64,000 bases of DNA from Bradyrhizobium zhengyangense (GCF_022012435.1 NZ_JAKLUA010000001.1:310001-374000), one strand, 5' to 3'; shown: positions 45,667 through 55,416, counted from the first letter of the stretch. A program made the numbers and translations. Notes: generated by a model not told the origin, from the sequence alone.

Positions 45667-46523
45667 CCGAGGCAACGCTGAAGGACACCGCTGTCAGCAG
45701 GCGCATCAGCCTGCCGGCGATCCCGATCTCGGTTACGCTCGCAATCACCTGGATCGTCGCGATGCTCGTCATCGCGGCCTTCGCCGAGAAGTTCACGCCC
45801 TATGGCTACACGCAGTTCGATCTGCGCAATCGCCTGGCTGCCCCGGGCAATGTCGCGCATTGGCTCGGCACCGACGAGCTCGGCCGCGACGTGCTGTCGC
45901 GCCTGCTCGTCTCGATCCGCATCTCGCTGCTGATCGCATTCGGCGCGACCGCGATCTCGGCCGTTGCAGGAACCACGCTCGGCTTCCTCGCCGCGCATTT
46001 CCGCGGTTTGGTCGAGCAGCTCGTGCTGATGCTGTCCGATTTCCAGGCCAGCATGCCGTTCCTGATCATGGCACTCGCCGTGCTCGCCTTCTTTGGCAAC
46101 TCCCTGCCGCTCCTGATCGGCCTGATGGGCCTGTTCGGCTGGGAGCGCTACGCCCGCATTGCGCGGGGCCTTGCCATCTCCGCCAATGCGCAAGGGTACG
46201 CCGCTGCCGTCCGACAATTGGGGGCGCGGCCTTCGCGGATCTATCTCAGGCACATCCTGCCGAACATCGCCTCGACCCTGATCGTCTCGACGACGCTTGT
46301 TTTCCCAGAGGTGATCTTGATGGAGTCGGGCCTGTCCTTCCTCGGCCTGGGCGTGCAGCCGCCGATGACCAGCCTCGGCAACATGGTCGGCTACGGCCGC
46401 GAGTATTTGACCCGGGCGCCCTGGATCATGCTGGCGCCGGCCACGACGATCGTGGTCACGACGCTGGCGGTCTCCGTGATCGGCGATTGGCTGCGCGATA
46501 AGCTCGATCCGACCCTGCAATAG
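45663..46523 (+). CDS. ABC transporter permease, DppC/OppC type
   Basis: A 286-residue permease with six segments. DppC marks are [17 protein letters not shown] near residue 80 and the EAA loop [20 protein letters not shown], then [17 protein letters not shown] near the end. It overlaps dppB-type by four bases and is the last gene of the six-gene operon isomerase-A-D-F-B-C. Confidence 0.92.
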   Translation: MTEATLKDTAVSRRISLPAIPISVTLAITWIVAMLVIAAFAEKFTPYGYTQFDLRNRLAAPGNVAHWLGTDELGRDVLSRLLVSIRISLLIAFGATAISAVAGTTLGFLAAHFRGLVEQLVLMLSDFQASMPFLIMALAVLAFFGNSLPLLIGLMGLFGWERYARIARGLAISANAQGYAAAVRQLGARPSRIYLRHILPNIASTLIVSTTLVFPEVILMESGLSFLGLGVQPPMTSLGNMVGYGREYLTRAPWIMLAPATTIVVTTLAVSVIGDWLRDKLDPTLQ

Positions 46524-46684
46524 GGGCGCGTCGGGAGCAGGGGAGGCCTGCACCGGGCCAATCCGGGGGTGTCAGGGGCAAGTTCCCGTTGCGCCTGACC
46601 ACCCCGTGCGCTATCCGGCCGGAAAGGCCTGAGGCGGCTCCAAATTTTCCGCCCGGCCGGTCAACCCCGAGGACGGAAACCGCC

Positions 46685-48532
46685 ATGCCAGCCTATCGCT
46701 CCCGCACCACCACCCACGGCCGCAACATGGCGGGCGCCCGCGGCCTTTGGCGCGCGACGGGCATGAAGGACGGCGATTTCGGCAAGCCGATCATCGCGGT
46801 CGTCAACTCCTTCACCCAGTTCGTGCCCGGCCACGTCCACCTCAAGGACCTCGGCCAGCTGGTCGCCCGTGAGATTGAGCAGGCCGGCGGCGTCGCCAAG
46901 GAATTCAACACCATCGCGGTCGACGACGGCATCGCCATGGGTCATGACGGCATGCTCTACAGCCTGCCGTCGCGCGAGCTGATCGCCGACAGCGTCGAGT
47001 ACATGGCCAACGCCCATTGCGCCGACGGCCTCGTCTGCATCTCCAATTGCGACAAGATCACGCCCGGCATGCTGATGGCCGCGCTGCGTCTCAACATCCC
47101 CGCCGTGTTCGTCTCGGGCGGCCCGATGGAGGCCGGCAAGGTCAAGCTGCAGGGCAAGACCAAGGCCGTCGACCTCATCGACGCCATGGTCGCCGCGGCC
47201 GATTCCAAGGTCAGCGACGATGACGTCAAGGTGATCGAGCGCTCGGCGTGCCCGACCTGCGGCTCCTGCTCGGGCATGTTCACCGCCAACTCGATGAACT
47301 GTCTCACCGAGGCGCTTGGCTTGGCGCTGCCCGGCAACGGCACTGTTGTCGCGACTCACGCCGACCGCAAGCGCCTGTTCGTCGAGGCCGGCCACACCAT
47401 CGTCGATCTCGTGCGCCGCTACTACGAGCAGGACGATGCATCCGTGCTCCCGCGCAACATCGCGAACTTCAAGGCGTTCGAGAACGCCATGACGCTCGAC
47501 ATCGCGATGGGCGGGTCGACCAACACCGTGCTGCATCTGCTCGCCGCAGCCCACGAGGGCGAGGTGAAATTCACCATGCAGGACATCGACCGCCTGTCGC
47601 GCCGCGTGCCCGTGCTCTGCAAGGTTGCGCCCTCGGTCGCCGACGTGCATGTCGAGGACGTGCATCGCGCCGGCGGCATTTTGGGCATTTTGGGCGAGCT
47701 CGACCGCGCCGGCCTGATCGACACCTCTGTTACGACCGTGCACGCGCCGACCATGAACGAGGCGCTCGAGCGCTGGGATATCAAGCGCTCCAAGAGCGAA
47801 GCGGTGCGGACCTTCTATCGCGCCTCGCCCGGCGGCATCCCCACCCAGGTCGCCTTCAGCCAGGACCGCCGCTACGACGAGCTCGATGCCGACCGCGAGA
47901 AGGGTGTCGTGCGCAGCATCGAGCACGCCTTCAGCAAGGATGGCGGTCTCGCCGTGCTCTACGGCAACCTCGCGCAGGACGGCTGCATCGTGAAGACCGC
48001 GGGCGTCGATTCTTCGATCCTGAAATTCTCCGGCCCCGCGCGCGTGTTCGAGAGCCAGGACGCGGCCGTCGAAGGCATTTTGGGCGGCAAGGTCGTCGCC
48101 GGCGAGATCGTCGTGATCATCTACGAAGGCCCGCGCGGCGGCCCCGGCATGCAGGAGATGCTGTATCCGACCAGCTATCTGAAATCGATGGGCCTCGGAA
48201 AGGCTTGCGCACTCGTCACCGACGGGCGTTTCTCCGGCGGTTCGTCGGGCCTGTCGATCGGTCATCTTTCGCCGGAAGCGGCCGAAGGCGGCAACATCGC
48301 GCTGGTACGCACCGGTGATCGCATCGCCATCGACATCCCGAACCGCAGCATCAACCTCGAGATCTCCGACGAGGAGCTCGCCAGCCGCCGCGCGGCCGAA
48401 GAGGCGAAGGGCGATGCCGCCTGGCAGCCGGCTGCGCGCAAGCGCAACGTCTCGACTGCGCTGCAGGCTTATGCCGCGCTCACCACCAGTGCTGCGCGCG
48501 GCGCCGTGCGCGAAGTGAAGCGCCGCAAATAG
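46685..48532 (+). CDS. ilvD: Dihydroxy-acid dehydratase
   Basis: A 615-residue enzyme of branched-chain amino-acid synthesis; it dehydrates 2,3-dihydroxyisovalerate and the methylvalerate analogue. The iron-sulfur and active-site segments are [13 protein letters not shown] (41-53), D81, NCDKITPGM with C122, and [12 protein letters not shown] with C189, C192 and C195, then [14 protein letters not shown] near the end. The length and three-cysteine pattern match the oxygen-sensitive 4Fe-4S E. coli type. GAGG upstream supports the ATG at 46685. It is the only biosynthetic gene nearby. Confidence 0.95.
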   Translation: MPAYRSRTTTHGRNMAGARGLWRATGMKDGDFGKPIIAVVNSFTQFVPGHVHLKDLGQLVAREIEQAGGVAKEFNTIAVDDGIAMGHDGMLYSLPSRELIADSVEYMANAHCADGLVCISNCDKITPGMLMAALRLNIPAVFVSGGPMEAGKVKLQGKTKAVDLIDAMVAAADSKVSDDDVKVIERSACPTCGSCSGMFTANSMNCLTEALGLALPGNGTVVATHADRKRLFVEAGHTIVDLVRRYYEQDDASVLPRNIANFKAFENAMTLDIAMGGSTNTVLHLLAAAHEGEVKFTMQDIDRLSRRVPVLCKVAPSVADVHVEDVHRAGGILGILGELDRAGLIDTSVTTVHAPTMNEALERWDIKRSKSEAVRTFYRASPGGIPTQVAFSQDRRYDELDADREKGVVRSIEHAFSKDGGLAVLYGNLAQDGCIVKTAGVDSSILKFSGPARVFESQDAAVEGILGGKVVAGEIVVIIYEGPRGGPGMQEMLYPTSYLKSMGLGKACALVTDGRFSGGSSGLSIGHLSPEAAEGGNIALVRTGDRIAIDIPNRSINLEISDEELASRRAAEEAKGDAAWQPAARKRNVSTALQAYAALTTSAARGAVREVKRRK

Positions 48533-48590
48533 GCGCATCTTCCGTGGGTGTGATCGCAACTCTTGCGCTCACGCATGGTCAACAAGTTCT

Positions 48591-48616
48591 GAACGGCCGG
48601 CGATAGCCGGCCGTTC
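48591..48616 (+). terminator. Hairpin downstream of ilvD
   Basis: GAACGGCCGGC and GCCGGCCGTTC form a perfect 11-base stem around GATA, 58 bases after ilvD. No T run follows, so termination efficiency is uncertain. Confidence 0.55.
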
Positions 48617-48716
48617 GCATTAAGGATGCCCCAACGAACTTCGGCAGAGATGAGTTTTGCGGCGTATAATGCGGCCACCTTCGCAAATCCATTTCGGGCA
48701 ATTGGGGCGCCACATA

Positions 48717-49094
48717 ATGTCTCGTAGTCTTGCTGTTGTCTTCTCTACAGTCGTCGCCGCGTTTTCGATGACATCAGCGGCTTCTGCCGGCTGCTATAAT
48801 TGCTACGCGCCGCCGCAGCCGTGCACGACCTGCTATCAGCAGCAATACGTCGCGCCGCAATACCGCACCGTCGATGAGACCGTGATGGTATCGCCGGGGG
48901 CGACCGTGGCGCACCGCACGCCCGCGCAGTACCGCACCGTGATGGTTCCGCAGACCGTGATGGTGGCGCCGCCGGGTGTGCAGTACGAGCGCATCCCGCC
49001 GCAATACGCCACACGCCAGCGCGTCGAGATGGTCTCGCCGGGTTATTCCTATTATGCTCCGGTGCAGCCGGCTTGCGGCCATTGCGGCTACTGA
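48717..49094 (+). CDS. Secreted repeat protein rich in Tyr, Pro, Gln and Cys
   Basis: A 125-residue protein. The signal peptide is MSRSLAVVFSTVVAAFSMTS with cleavage near ASA-G. A cysteine pattern CYNCYAPPQPCTTC opens the mature part. Three imperfect repeats of about 18-24 residues follow (PQYRTVDETVMVSPG, AQYRTVMVPQTVMVAPPG, PQYATRQRVEMVSPG) and the end is ACGHCGY. The CxxC pairs and repeats suggest a secreted, perhaps cell-surface or matrix protein. No catalytic motif is present. The ATG at 48717 fits the signal peptide; a T-rich terminator follows 25 bases after the stop. Confidence 0.78.
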   Translation: MSRSLAVVFSTVVAAFSMTSAASAGCYNCYAPPQPCTTCYQQQYVAPQYRTVDETVMVSPGATVAHRTPAQYRTVMVPQTVMVAPPGVQYERIPPQYATRQRVEMVSPGYSYYAPVQPACGHCGY

Positions 49095-49119
49095 GCCGAC
49101 ATCGTAACGGACGGATTTG

Positions 49120-49153
49120 GCGCGGGGCTCTCATGGGGCGCCGCGCTTTTTTT
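49120..49153 (+). terminator. Rho-independent terminator
   Basis: GCGCGG and CCGCGC close a GC-rich hairpin directly followed by seven T residues. Flanking AACGGAC and GTCCGTT can extend it as an outer stem. It ends the gene at 48717-49094. Confidence 0.85.
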
Positions 49154-49225
49154 GTCCGTTGCCAAGGAGAAATGGATCGCTTTGAAAGACGACGGCCCGC
49201 TTATCCGGTCTCTACCAGATTCCGT

Positions 49226-49642
49226 TCATGGAATGGCCACCTTGTTCGACACCACTATTCGGCGCCGCAGCCGGTCGATGAGAGCGATGTAAACCGCCCT
49301 TGGCCGACTCGCTTCCGGAATCGAGAACCAGAACTCTGAGAGAAGGGACGGATCTGTGAAGCCGCAGAATCCATAGAGCCTCTGGCCTCTGGCGTTGTAG
49401 ATCTCGACCCAGGTGCGAGATGCAGAGGTATTGAGCCCGCATGGTGGCAGCTTTGGCGAAGCTGCAAAGAGCGCGGGCGAGTAATCGCTCCAGTTGACCA
49501 CCCTCAGCCCGACGATAAGCGTGGGTCCGAAAATCACTTGCCCGGCAAACTGCAGGACGGGACGTGGAAACGGCTGCGCCAGCGCGGGCGTCGCAAATCC
49601 AACCAAAAGCACCAGGGCCCAAAGAATTCGCTTCAGCCTCAT
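49226..49642 (-). CDS. Secreted hypothetical protein
   Basis: A 138-residue protein with a signal peptide (KRILWALVLLVGFATPALAQ). The mature part begins PFPRPVLQFAGQVIFGPTLI and has a pair of cysteines (LPPCGLN and YGFCGFTD). SDYSPALFAASPKLPP and SRTWVEIYNARGQRLYG suggest a beta-sandwich. No family is recognised. GGGAGG seven bases before the ATG at 49642 decides the start. A convergent terminator lies downstream. Confidence 0.72.
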   Translation of the reverse strand: MRLKRILWALVLLVGFATPALAQPFPRPVLQFAGQVIFGPTLIVGLRVVNWSDYSPALFAASPKLPPCGLNTSASRTWVEIYNARGQRLYGFCGFTDPSLLSEFWFSIPEASRPRAVYIALIDRLRRRIVVSNKVAIP

Positions 49643-49875
49643 ATTGATCCTCCCTCGAAGGCGTAGGGCCACGCTAGCGACGACCGACGGAAGCCCATTG
49701 ATCCCGGTCAACGGAGAGGCGGTTCCTTTTGGCGGCGAAGCAACTACGGATCGGTCGCGATGACACCCTCCTTCCGAAACAGGGCTCCTGATGGCGCCCG
49801 AATCTCGATCGCGCCGCCAAGGCCAAACTTCGCGTTGCCTTCCCGAACGGCCTGCGATAAGCGACAGCCAGGTTT

Positions 49876-49965
49876 GGAAGGGTGGCCGAGTGGTTTAAGG
49901 CACCGGTCTTGAAAACCGGCGTGCCCGCAAGGGTACCGTGGGTTCGAATCCCACCCCTTCCGCCA
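49876..49965 (+). tRNA. tRNA-Ser, anticodon TGA
   Basis: A 90-base gene with acceptor GGAAGGG/CCCTTCC, discriminator G and encoded CCA. The anticodon loop CTTGAAAA-region reads TGA, and the long variable arm (GTGCCCGCAAGGGTACC) is typical of class II serine tRNAs. The T loop is TTCGAAT. All genes beyond it in the window lie on the opposite strand, so it marks a natural boundary and a possible integration site. Confidence 0.96.
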
Positions 49966-50245
49966 GTATATTGTTCTCCACTGTTCACCGCCCCTCGTGG
50001 CCAAGATATTGCAATATCAGAAGAATTTCCCCTGCGCGCCACGCTTGGAGTGAGTGGCTACGGTTGCAAGCTACAAATAGATTCGCTGCCACTTGGAATT
50101 TTGAGGGGCCACCCGGCATCCGGCGCGCTAGCTCGGACGTGACCCCATAAATCTTGAGTAGCCGGCGGACGCATAAGATCTGTTCACGTTGGCGCGTAGT
50201 GAACTCCCGAAGCAACGGCCCGCGGCGTGCCAGCGTTGACAATCG

Positions 50246-51007
50246 CTAACGCACCGCGGTTGCAACTGCGGCTACTGCTGCTGGAAGCGACCAAGCCCAG
50301 TCACCTGCCGCCGAAACCGCTACTGCGGCAACGACGCACCCCAGGAGGAAACCGAGTAGGCGATGAAGCGAGTGACTGAGCGGCGTTGAATCTTGCGGCA
50401 GCAGAGGGTTGTGCACGGCAAGCAGGTCCATAGTCGACAAAACGGCGTTGGCCAGATTGCCGGTCATCACCGCTGTCGAGATTGCGCCGGGCACTGCGAG
50501 ACGGAGGAGCGCGTATTGGCAGGCCATGGCCGACACGGCCAACAGCGCAGCCGCACCGGCCCGCAATCCAACCGGATCGGCAGATGGCTTGGCGATGACG
50601 CTGAAGATCAACAGCGTAGCTAGCATGAGGAATTGAACGCGAAGCAACAGCTGCGCCAGGTTCGAGCCGCGACGGCCGGAAGCTTTGGCGACCATCCAGA
50701 TGACCGCCAGGGCCAGCATGAAAACAGGGACCGCCAACAGCTGCGCCCAGTGAAACGAGCCGCCGTCGATGACAACGGCAGCGGCTAGCACGATATTGCC
50801 GGTCACGTGGGCAGTGAAGATATGACCCAGCGTGAAGAATCCGGTGAAGTCGACCATTCCGGCGATGACGCTGAGCAACGGCGGCAGCCGCGCCTCCAGG
50901 CGCGACAGCTTCGCTGCATCATTCGCTAAATCCACGGGCCGTTCTAATATGGGGCTGTCTTGAGCGAACATAGACCAGCAGTTCCAGTTGAGCTTCAGCG
51001 GCTCCAT
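50246..51007 (-). CDS. DUF1275 (YoaK-like) membrane protein
   Basis: A 253-residue membrane protein of the YoaK/DUF1275 family, about six transmembrane segments. Marks are IAGMVDFTGFFTLGHIFTAH, VTGNIVLAA, MACQYALLRLAVPGAIST and VMTGNLANA. The function of the family is unknown. The frame has a second possible start at 50971. It is the last of the long minus-strand gene run, about 39 bases after the SDR gene, so it may be carried on the same transcript. Confidence 0.82.
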   Translation of the reverse strand: MEPLKLNWNCWSMFAQDSPILERPVDLANDAAKLSRLEARLPPLLSVIAGMVDFTGFFTLGHIFTAHVTGNIVLAAAVVIDGGSFHWAQLLAVPVFMLALAVIWMVAKASGRRGSNLAQLLLRVQFLMLATLLIFSVIAKPSADPVGLRAGAAALLAVSAMACQYALLRLAVPGAISTAVMTGNLANAVLSTMDLLAVHNPLLPQDSTPLSHSLHRLLGFLLGCVVAAVAVSAAGDWAWSLPAAVAAVATAVR

Positions 51008-51046
51008 CGACCTCAGGTCTGGTGACCGGGGTCGTACGGCTCCGTC

Positions 51047-51757
51047 CTAGAAGCCAGCGCTTTGTCCGCCATCGACATGCAGGATTTCGCCCGTGACGAA
51101 GCCGGCAGTTTCAAGATAGAGGACGGCTTCGACGATTTCGTGGACCTCGCCCATGCGCCCAATTGGATGCTGCTTCGCGAGGACATCATACATCTCGGGC
51201 CTGTGCATCGACGTCTTGGTTGCCCCGGGGGCCACAGCGTTGACGCGGATTCCCTTGCTTGCGTACTCGATTGCAAGCGACTTCGTCGCCGCATTCAAAC
51301 CACCCTTCGTCAGGGCCGCCAGTGCCGACGGCGCGCTGCTACTGACGTTCTCGTCGAGGCTGCTCGTGATCTGCAAGATATGCCCGGACCCGCGCCCTAG
51401 CATTTGCGCGGCAGCACGTCGCGTCACGTGGAAGAAGCCGCTGAGGTTGATCGATAGCATCCTGGAATAGTCGTCGTCGGTATACTCAATGAACGGCTTT
51501 CCGATGAAGATGCCGGCATTGTTCACAAGCGTGTCGATGCGACCGAACCGATCGAGTGCCTGCAAAACAATTTGCTCTGCCGTCGTCGGGTCGCCGATGT
51601 CGCCGGATACTGCGAGAATATCCGGATCCGGCGACGGCTTGATCGAGCGGGCGTTCGCAACCACACGGTAGTTTCTGTCGCGATATGCCTCGACCAACGC
51701 CTCTCCGATACCCCGCGAGGCGCCGGTGATGATTGCAACTTTGCGTTCTGTGTCCAT
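51047..51757 (-). CDS. Short-chain dehydrogenase/reductase without the catalytic tyrosine
   Basis: A 236-residue Rossmann protein with VAIITGASRGIGEALVEAY (NAD-binding) and TLVNNAGIF (NNAG). ITSS supplies the usual serine, but the YxxxK site reads A-A-L-T-K: K151 is present while the tyrosine is replaced by A147. The rest follows the classical fold, including NAATKSLAIEYASKGIRVN and VNAVAPG. It may be a reductase with altered chemistry or a non-catalytic relative. It starts 37 bases after the 3-hydroxybutyrate dehydrogenase stop and was probably recruited with it. Confidence 0.85.
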   Translation of the reverse strand: MDTERKVAIITGASRGIGEALVEAYRDRNYRVVANARSIKPSPDPDILAVSGDIGDPTTAEQIVLQALDRFGRIDTLVNNAGIFIGKPFIEYTDDDYSRMLSINLSGFFHVTRRAAAQMLGRGSGHILQITSSLDENVSSSAPSALAALTKGGLNAATKSLAIEYASKGIRVNAVAPGATKTSMHRPEMYDVLAKQHPIGRMGEVHEIVEAVLYLETAGFVTGEILHVDGGQSAGF

Positions 51758-51794
51758 GATGGCTTCCGTTCCTGTTCTTCGACTGCTGCTTCAG

Positions 51795-52577
51795 CTATTG
51801 CGCGGTCCAGCCGCCGTCGACCGAAATCGCGGTGCCCGTAATCTGGTCTGCCGCAGCGGAACATAGGAAGGCCACTGTGCCTCCAAGCTGCTCCGGGGAG
51901 ACGAACTCCGAGGACGGCTGTTTCTCGCCCAGCAGTGCCTTTGCGGCATCCATCTGGCTGATGTTCTTCTGCGCAGCGATGTCGCTGATCTGCTTTTCGA
52001 CCAAGGGCGTCCGTACCCATCCAGGACAGACTGCGTTGCAGGTCACGCCGGTGCCGGCCGTCTCCAGGCCAACCACCTTGGTCAGGCCGATCAAGCCGTG
52101 CTTGGCCGCCACGTAGGCTGCCTTGTGGGTCGATCCGACCAGGCCGTGCGCGGAGGCGATGTTGACGATTCGCCCCCAGCCCTGCTTCTTCATCTCGGGG
52201 ACCGCCGCCGCGATGCCGTGGAATGCGGCCGACAGATTGATGTCCAGGATCGCGTGCCAGTTGGCGGGCGGAAACTCTTCTACGGGTGCGGTGAACTGGA
52301 TGCCGGCATTGTTCACGAGGATATCGAGGCGCCCGAATGTCTCGACCGTCGTGGCGATCAACCGGCGTACGGCGTCGCCCTTCGACATATCGGCGCCGTC
52401 GTAGACGACGCGCACCCCGTGCTCGCGCTCGATCCCGCCGCGGATCGCCTCGATCTCACTTGCGTCGCCGAAGCCGTTCAACACAATGTTGGCGCGAAGC
52501 CTGGCGAGCTGCCGGGCGATACCGAGCCCGATTCCGCTGGTCGATCCGGTAACGATTGCGACTTTGCTTTTCAACAT
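51795..52577 (-). CDS. bdhA: D-3-hydroxybutyrate dehydrogenase
   Basis: A 260-residue classical SDR that oxidises 3-hydroxybutyrate to acetoacetate with NAD. It has VAIVTGSTSGIGLGIARQLA, LDILVNNAGIQFTAPVEEF, catalytic S142 (NIASAHGLVGS), Y155 and K159 (AAYVAAKHG). PGWVRTPLVEKQISDIA is the substrate-loop typical of this enzyme, as is the final ITGTAISVDGGWTAQ. AAAGGACG precedes the ATG. With the acetoacetate decarboxylase upstream it forms a ketone-body branch, from hydroxybutyrate to acetoacetate to acetone. Confidence 0.9.
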   Translation of the reverse strand: MLKSKVAIVTGSTSGIGLGIARQLARLRANIVLNGFGDASEIEAIRGGIEREHGVRVVYDGADMSKGDAVRRLIATTVETFGRLDILVNNAGIQFTAPVEEFPPANWHAILDINLSAAFHGIAAAVPEMKKQGWGRIVNIASAHGLVGSTHKAAYVAAKHGLIGLTKVVGLETAGTGVTCNAVCPGWVRTPLVEKQISDIAAQKNISQMDAAKALLGEKQPSSEFVSPEQLGGTVAFLCSAAADQITGTAISVDGGWTAQ

Positions 52578-52621
52578 TTGACGTCCTTTCAGTGCTTGGA
52601 GGTGGTTGTCGTCTTGGTCGG

Positions 52622-54226
52622 TCAGTGGCCGCCGCCGGCTTCGATATGGCCGGGTTTCGTGAGCATGAGCGCTGCTGCGAGGGCGACGATCTGCGAGGCG
52701 CCGAGCAGATAGAAGGTGTCGCTGAAGCCCAGGATGAATGCCTGCTTCTGGATGATCTTGCCGATCGCGACATAGGCCCGATGAGCCGCATCGACGCGGT
52801 CGATCACGCCGTGATTGATGAAATATTGCGTGAGCTGCTCGAGCCGCGTGCGGGTCGCGTTCTCGAACATCGAGACGGATTGCGTCAGGATGTTGGAATG
52901 ATACTGCTCGCGCTTGGTCAGAAGCGTCTGAAGCGCGGCAATGCCGATGGCGCCGCCGAGATTGCGCATCATGTTGAACAAGGCCGATGCCGATCCGGCG
53001 TTCTCCGCCTCGACGCCCGACGTCGCGACGGCCGAGAGCGGGGCGAAGACCAGGGCCTGACCAAAGGCGCGGATGACGTTCGGCCATAGCAGCTGGTCCG
53101 CCGCATAATCGTTGGTCATGAAGATGTTCATGAAGTTGGACCCCGCGAACAGTGCAAAGCCGACGCCGATCACGATGCGCGGATCAAGGCGCTTCAGCAG
53201 CTGCGGCACCAGCGGAATCAACAGGAGCTGGGGAAATCCGGTCCACGCCAGCACCATGCCGATCTGCTCGGAATTGTATCCCTGGATGCGGGACAGATAG
53301 ACCGGCAGGACGTAGACGGAGCCATACAGCGCGACGCCGAGCAGAAAGTTCGCGAGCACGCCGAAGCCGAAATTGCGACGGAACAGGATGCGGAGATTGA
53401 GCAACGGCTTCTTCGTCAGCAATTCGATCACGACGAACAGCGGCAGAGCGATAGCGGCGACAATTGCGAAATGAACGATGAACGGCGAGCCGAACCAGTC
53501 ATCCTTGTTGCCTTCCTCCAGCACGGTCTGCAGCGCCGACAGGCCGATCGCCATCGTGATGATGCCGAGCCAGTCGCCTTCGCGCAGCAGCGACAGCTTC
53601 ATCGGGCCGGGTTCGAGCGAGACATAGAGCATCGCGATCATGATCGCGCCCGGCACGGTGTTGACGTAGAAGATGTATTGCCAGCCAAGATTCTCGGTGA
53701 GATAGCCGCCGATGGTCGGACCAATCGCGGGCGCGAACGTGGCTGAGATCGCGAACATCGCGAGCCCGATCGGTTGCTTCGCCTTGGGAAGCAAGGTGAT
53801 GATCAGCGTGAACGCCATCGGGATCAGGACGCCGCCCGTGAACCCTTGCACGGCGCGCAGCACGATCATCTGCGGCAGGTCCTGGGCCAAGGCGCAGGCC
53901 GCCGAGAACACCAGGAACAGGAGGGCGTTGGTCAGCAGGTAGATGCGGATCGAGAACACCTGGGCGAGCCAGCCGGAGAGTGGAATCACCACGATCTCGG
54001 CAATCAGATAGGAGGTCGAGATCCAGCCGCCATCATCGATGCCCGCACCGATCCCGCCCTGGATATCGGCCAGCGAGGCATTGACGATCTGGATATTGAG
54101 AACCGCCATGAAGGCGCCGAGCGTGGCGCCGATCACGGCAAGCCAGGTCTTGGCGGAGACGGCAGGCGTTGCAGCTTCTGGCTCGCTGGCCGGAACGTCG
54201 TCGAGGGTGGTGTTCAACGTGGTCAT
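52622..54226 (-). CDS. DHA2-type MFS efflux transporter, EmrB-like
   Basis: A 534-residue inner-membrane drug/proton antiporter with 14 predicted segments. It begins with the DHA2 signature AFMAVLNIQIVNASLADIQG, then WISTSYLIAEIVVIPLSGWL and RAVQGFTGGVLIPMAF. The last part has MMRNLGGAIGIAALQTLLT. It pumps drugs, fatty acids or other amphipathic compounds together with the EmrA-type adaptor encoded immediately upstream. An outer-membrane TolC partner is not present in the window. Confidence 0.92.
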   Translation of the reverse strand: MTTLNTTLDDVPASEPEAATPAVSAKTWLAVIGATLGAFMAVLNIQIVNASLADIQGGIGAGIDDGGWISTSYLIAEIVVIPLSGWLAQVFSIRIYLLTNALLFLVFSAACALAQDLPQMIVLRAVQGFTGGVLIPMAFTLIITLLPKAKQPIGLAMFAISATFAPAIGPTIGGYLTENLGWQYIFYVNTVPGAIMIAMLYVSLEPGPMKLSLLREGDWLGIITMAIGLSALQTVLEEGNKDDWFGSPFIVHFAIVAAIALPLFVVIELLTKKPLLNLRILFRRNFGFGVLANFLLGVALYGSVYVLPVYLSRIQGYNSEQIGMVLAWTGFPQLLLIPLVPQLLKRLDPRIVIGVGFALFAGSNFMNIFMTNDYAADQLLWPNVIRAFGQALVFAPLSAVATSGVEAENAGSASALFNMMRNLGGAIGIAALQTLLTKREQYHSNILTQSVSMFENATRTRLEQLTQYFINHGVIDRVDAAHRAYVAIGKIIQKQAFILGFSDTFYLLGASQIVALAAALMLTKPGHIEAGGGH

Positions 54227-54267
54227 GGTTGTTCCTCGTCACGTGCGACTGAGCGGCGCGCGGTTGC

Positions 54268-55416
54268 TCAGCTGCGGGGCTTGCCGTCGCGCGAGGCGAG
54301 CTGCTTCCCGGCTGCGCGCTCGGCGACCACCGTCGACTTCGTGTCGATCGTCGGCACGGCCGACATGCCCGGACGCAACAGGCCTTTCAGGCCATGGCCG
54401 TCGAGTACGATCTTCACCGGCACGCGCTGGACGATCTTGGTGAAATTGCCGGTTGCGTTATCCGGCGGCAACAGCGCGAATTCCAGGCCACTCGCGGGGG
54501 ACAGGCTGTCGACATGACCCTTCAGCACGGTCGATTCGAAACTATCGACGTATAGCTCGACGGGCTGGCCGCTACGCACGTGGGTGAGCTGTGTTTCCTT
54601 GAAATTGGCGACCACATAAACCGCATCGAGCGGCACCACGGCCATCAATTGCGTGCCGGCCTGGACATATTGGCCGACCCGGAGCGAGCGGGCACCGATC
54701 GTTCCATCGACCGGGGCTGTGATCCGGGTATAGGACAGGTTCAGCGCTGCCTGCTGCTCGACCGCACGGGCGCGATCACGCTGTGCGACGGCCTGCGCGC
54801 GCTGGGTCGCAAGCACCTCGACCTTCTGGTTGGCGGCGATCAATCCAGCTTTACCTTGCTGCAGCTGCGCGGTCTGCGCCCGCAGCGCCGCGTCGGTCTG
54901 CTGGGCGCGCTGGATGGTGCCGGAGCCCGACTTCATGAGATCGTCGTAGCGGGCTCTCTCTTCCTTGGCGAACTTCAGGTTCGCCTCGGTGGCCTCCACC
55001 GCAGCGGCCTGCTGTTGAATCAACGGCTGCTGCAGCGCGATTTGCGCGTCGAGATTCTTCACCGCGGATTCCGCGGCAGCGACGTCGGCCTTGGCCTGGC
55101 TGAGGGCTGTCCTGAAGTCGCGGTCGTCGATCCTTGCCAGCAGCTGGCCGGCCGTCACCGACTCATTGTCCGTGACCAGCACTTCCGCGATGTAGCCCGA
55201 TACTTTCGGCGCGATGATCGTGGAATCTGCTTTGACGTAGGCGTCGTCAGTCGTTTCCAGATAGCGGCCGGTCGTGAAATAGTAATGGCCGAAATGGGCT
55301 GCGGCAGCGACGCCGAGCGCCGCAGGGAAGGCGATCGCCGCTCGCCTGATCGCCTGTCGCGACGGACGCAGCTTCAACTTCGCCGTGGGATCTGCAACGT
55401 AATAGGCGTTCGACAT
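54268..55416 (-). CDS. HlyD/EmrA-type membrane fusion protein
   Basis: A 382-residue periplasmic adaptor with one N-terminal membrane anchor (AAIAFPAALGVAAAAHFGHY). A biotinyl-lipoyl half (TDDAYVKADSTIIAPKVSGY, ITAPVDGTIGARSLRVGQ) and a long coiled coil (about 110-210, rich in Ala, Gln and Glu) follow. It links the EmrB-like pump to an outer-membrane channel. It is 41 bases upstream of the pump gene and follows the patatin gene by 53 bases. Confidence 0.92.
   Translation of the reverse strand: MSNAYYVADPTAKLKLRPSRQAIRRAAIAFPAALGVAAAAHFGHYYFTTGRYLETTDDAYVKADSTIIAPKVSGYIAEVLVTDNESVTAGQLLARIDDRDFRTALSQAKADVAAAESAVKNLDAQIALQQPLIQQQAAAVEATEANLKFAKEERARYDDLMKSGSGTIQRAQQTDAALRAQTAQLQQGKAGLIAANQKVEVLATQRAQAVAQRDRARAVEQQAALNLSYTRITAPVDGTIGARSLRVGQYVQAGTQLMAVVPLDAVYVVANFKETQLTHVRSGQPVELYVDSFESTVLKGHVDSLSPASGLEFALLPPDNATGNFTKIVQRVPVKIVLDGHGLKGLLRPGMSAVPTIDTKSTVVAERAAGKQLASRDGKPRS

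Noticed and set aside
46661..48559. A 632-codon open frame on the minus strand
   Set aside because: It is antisense to ilvD and reflects GC bias at third positions only.
49744..50004. An ORF encoding WDSNPRYPCGHAGF-like sequence
   Set aside because: This is the well-known false peptide from the antisense strand of tRNA-Ser.
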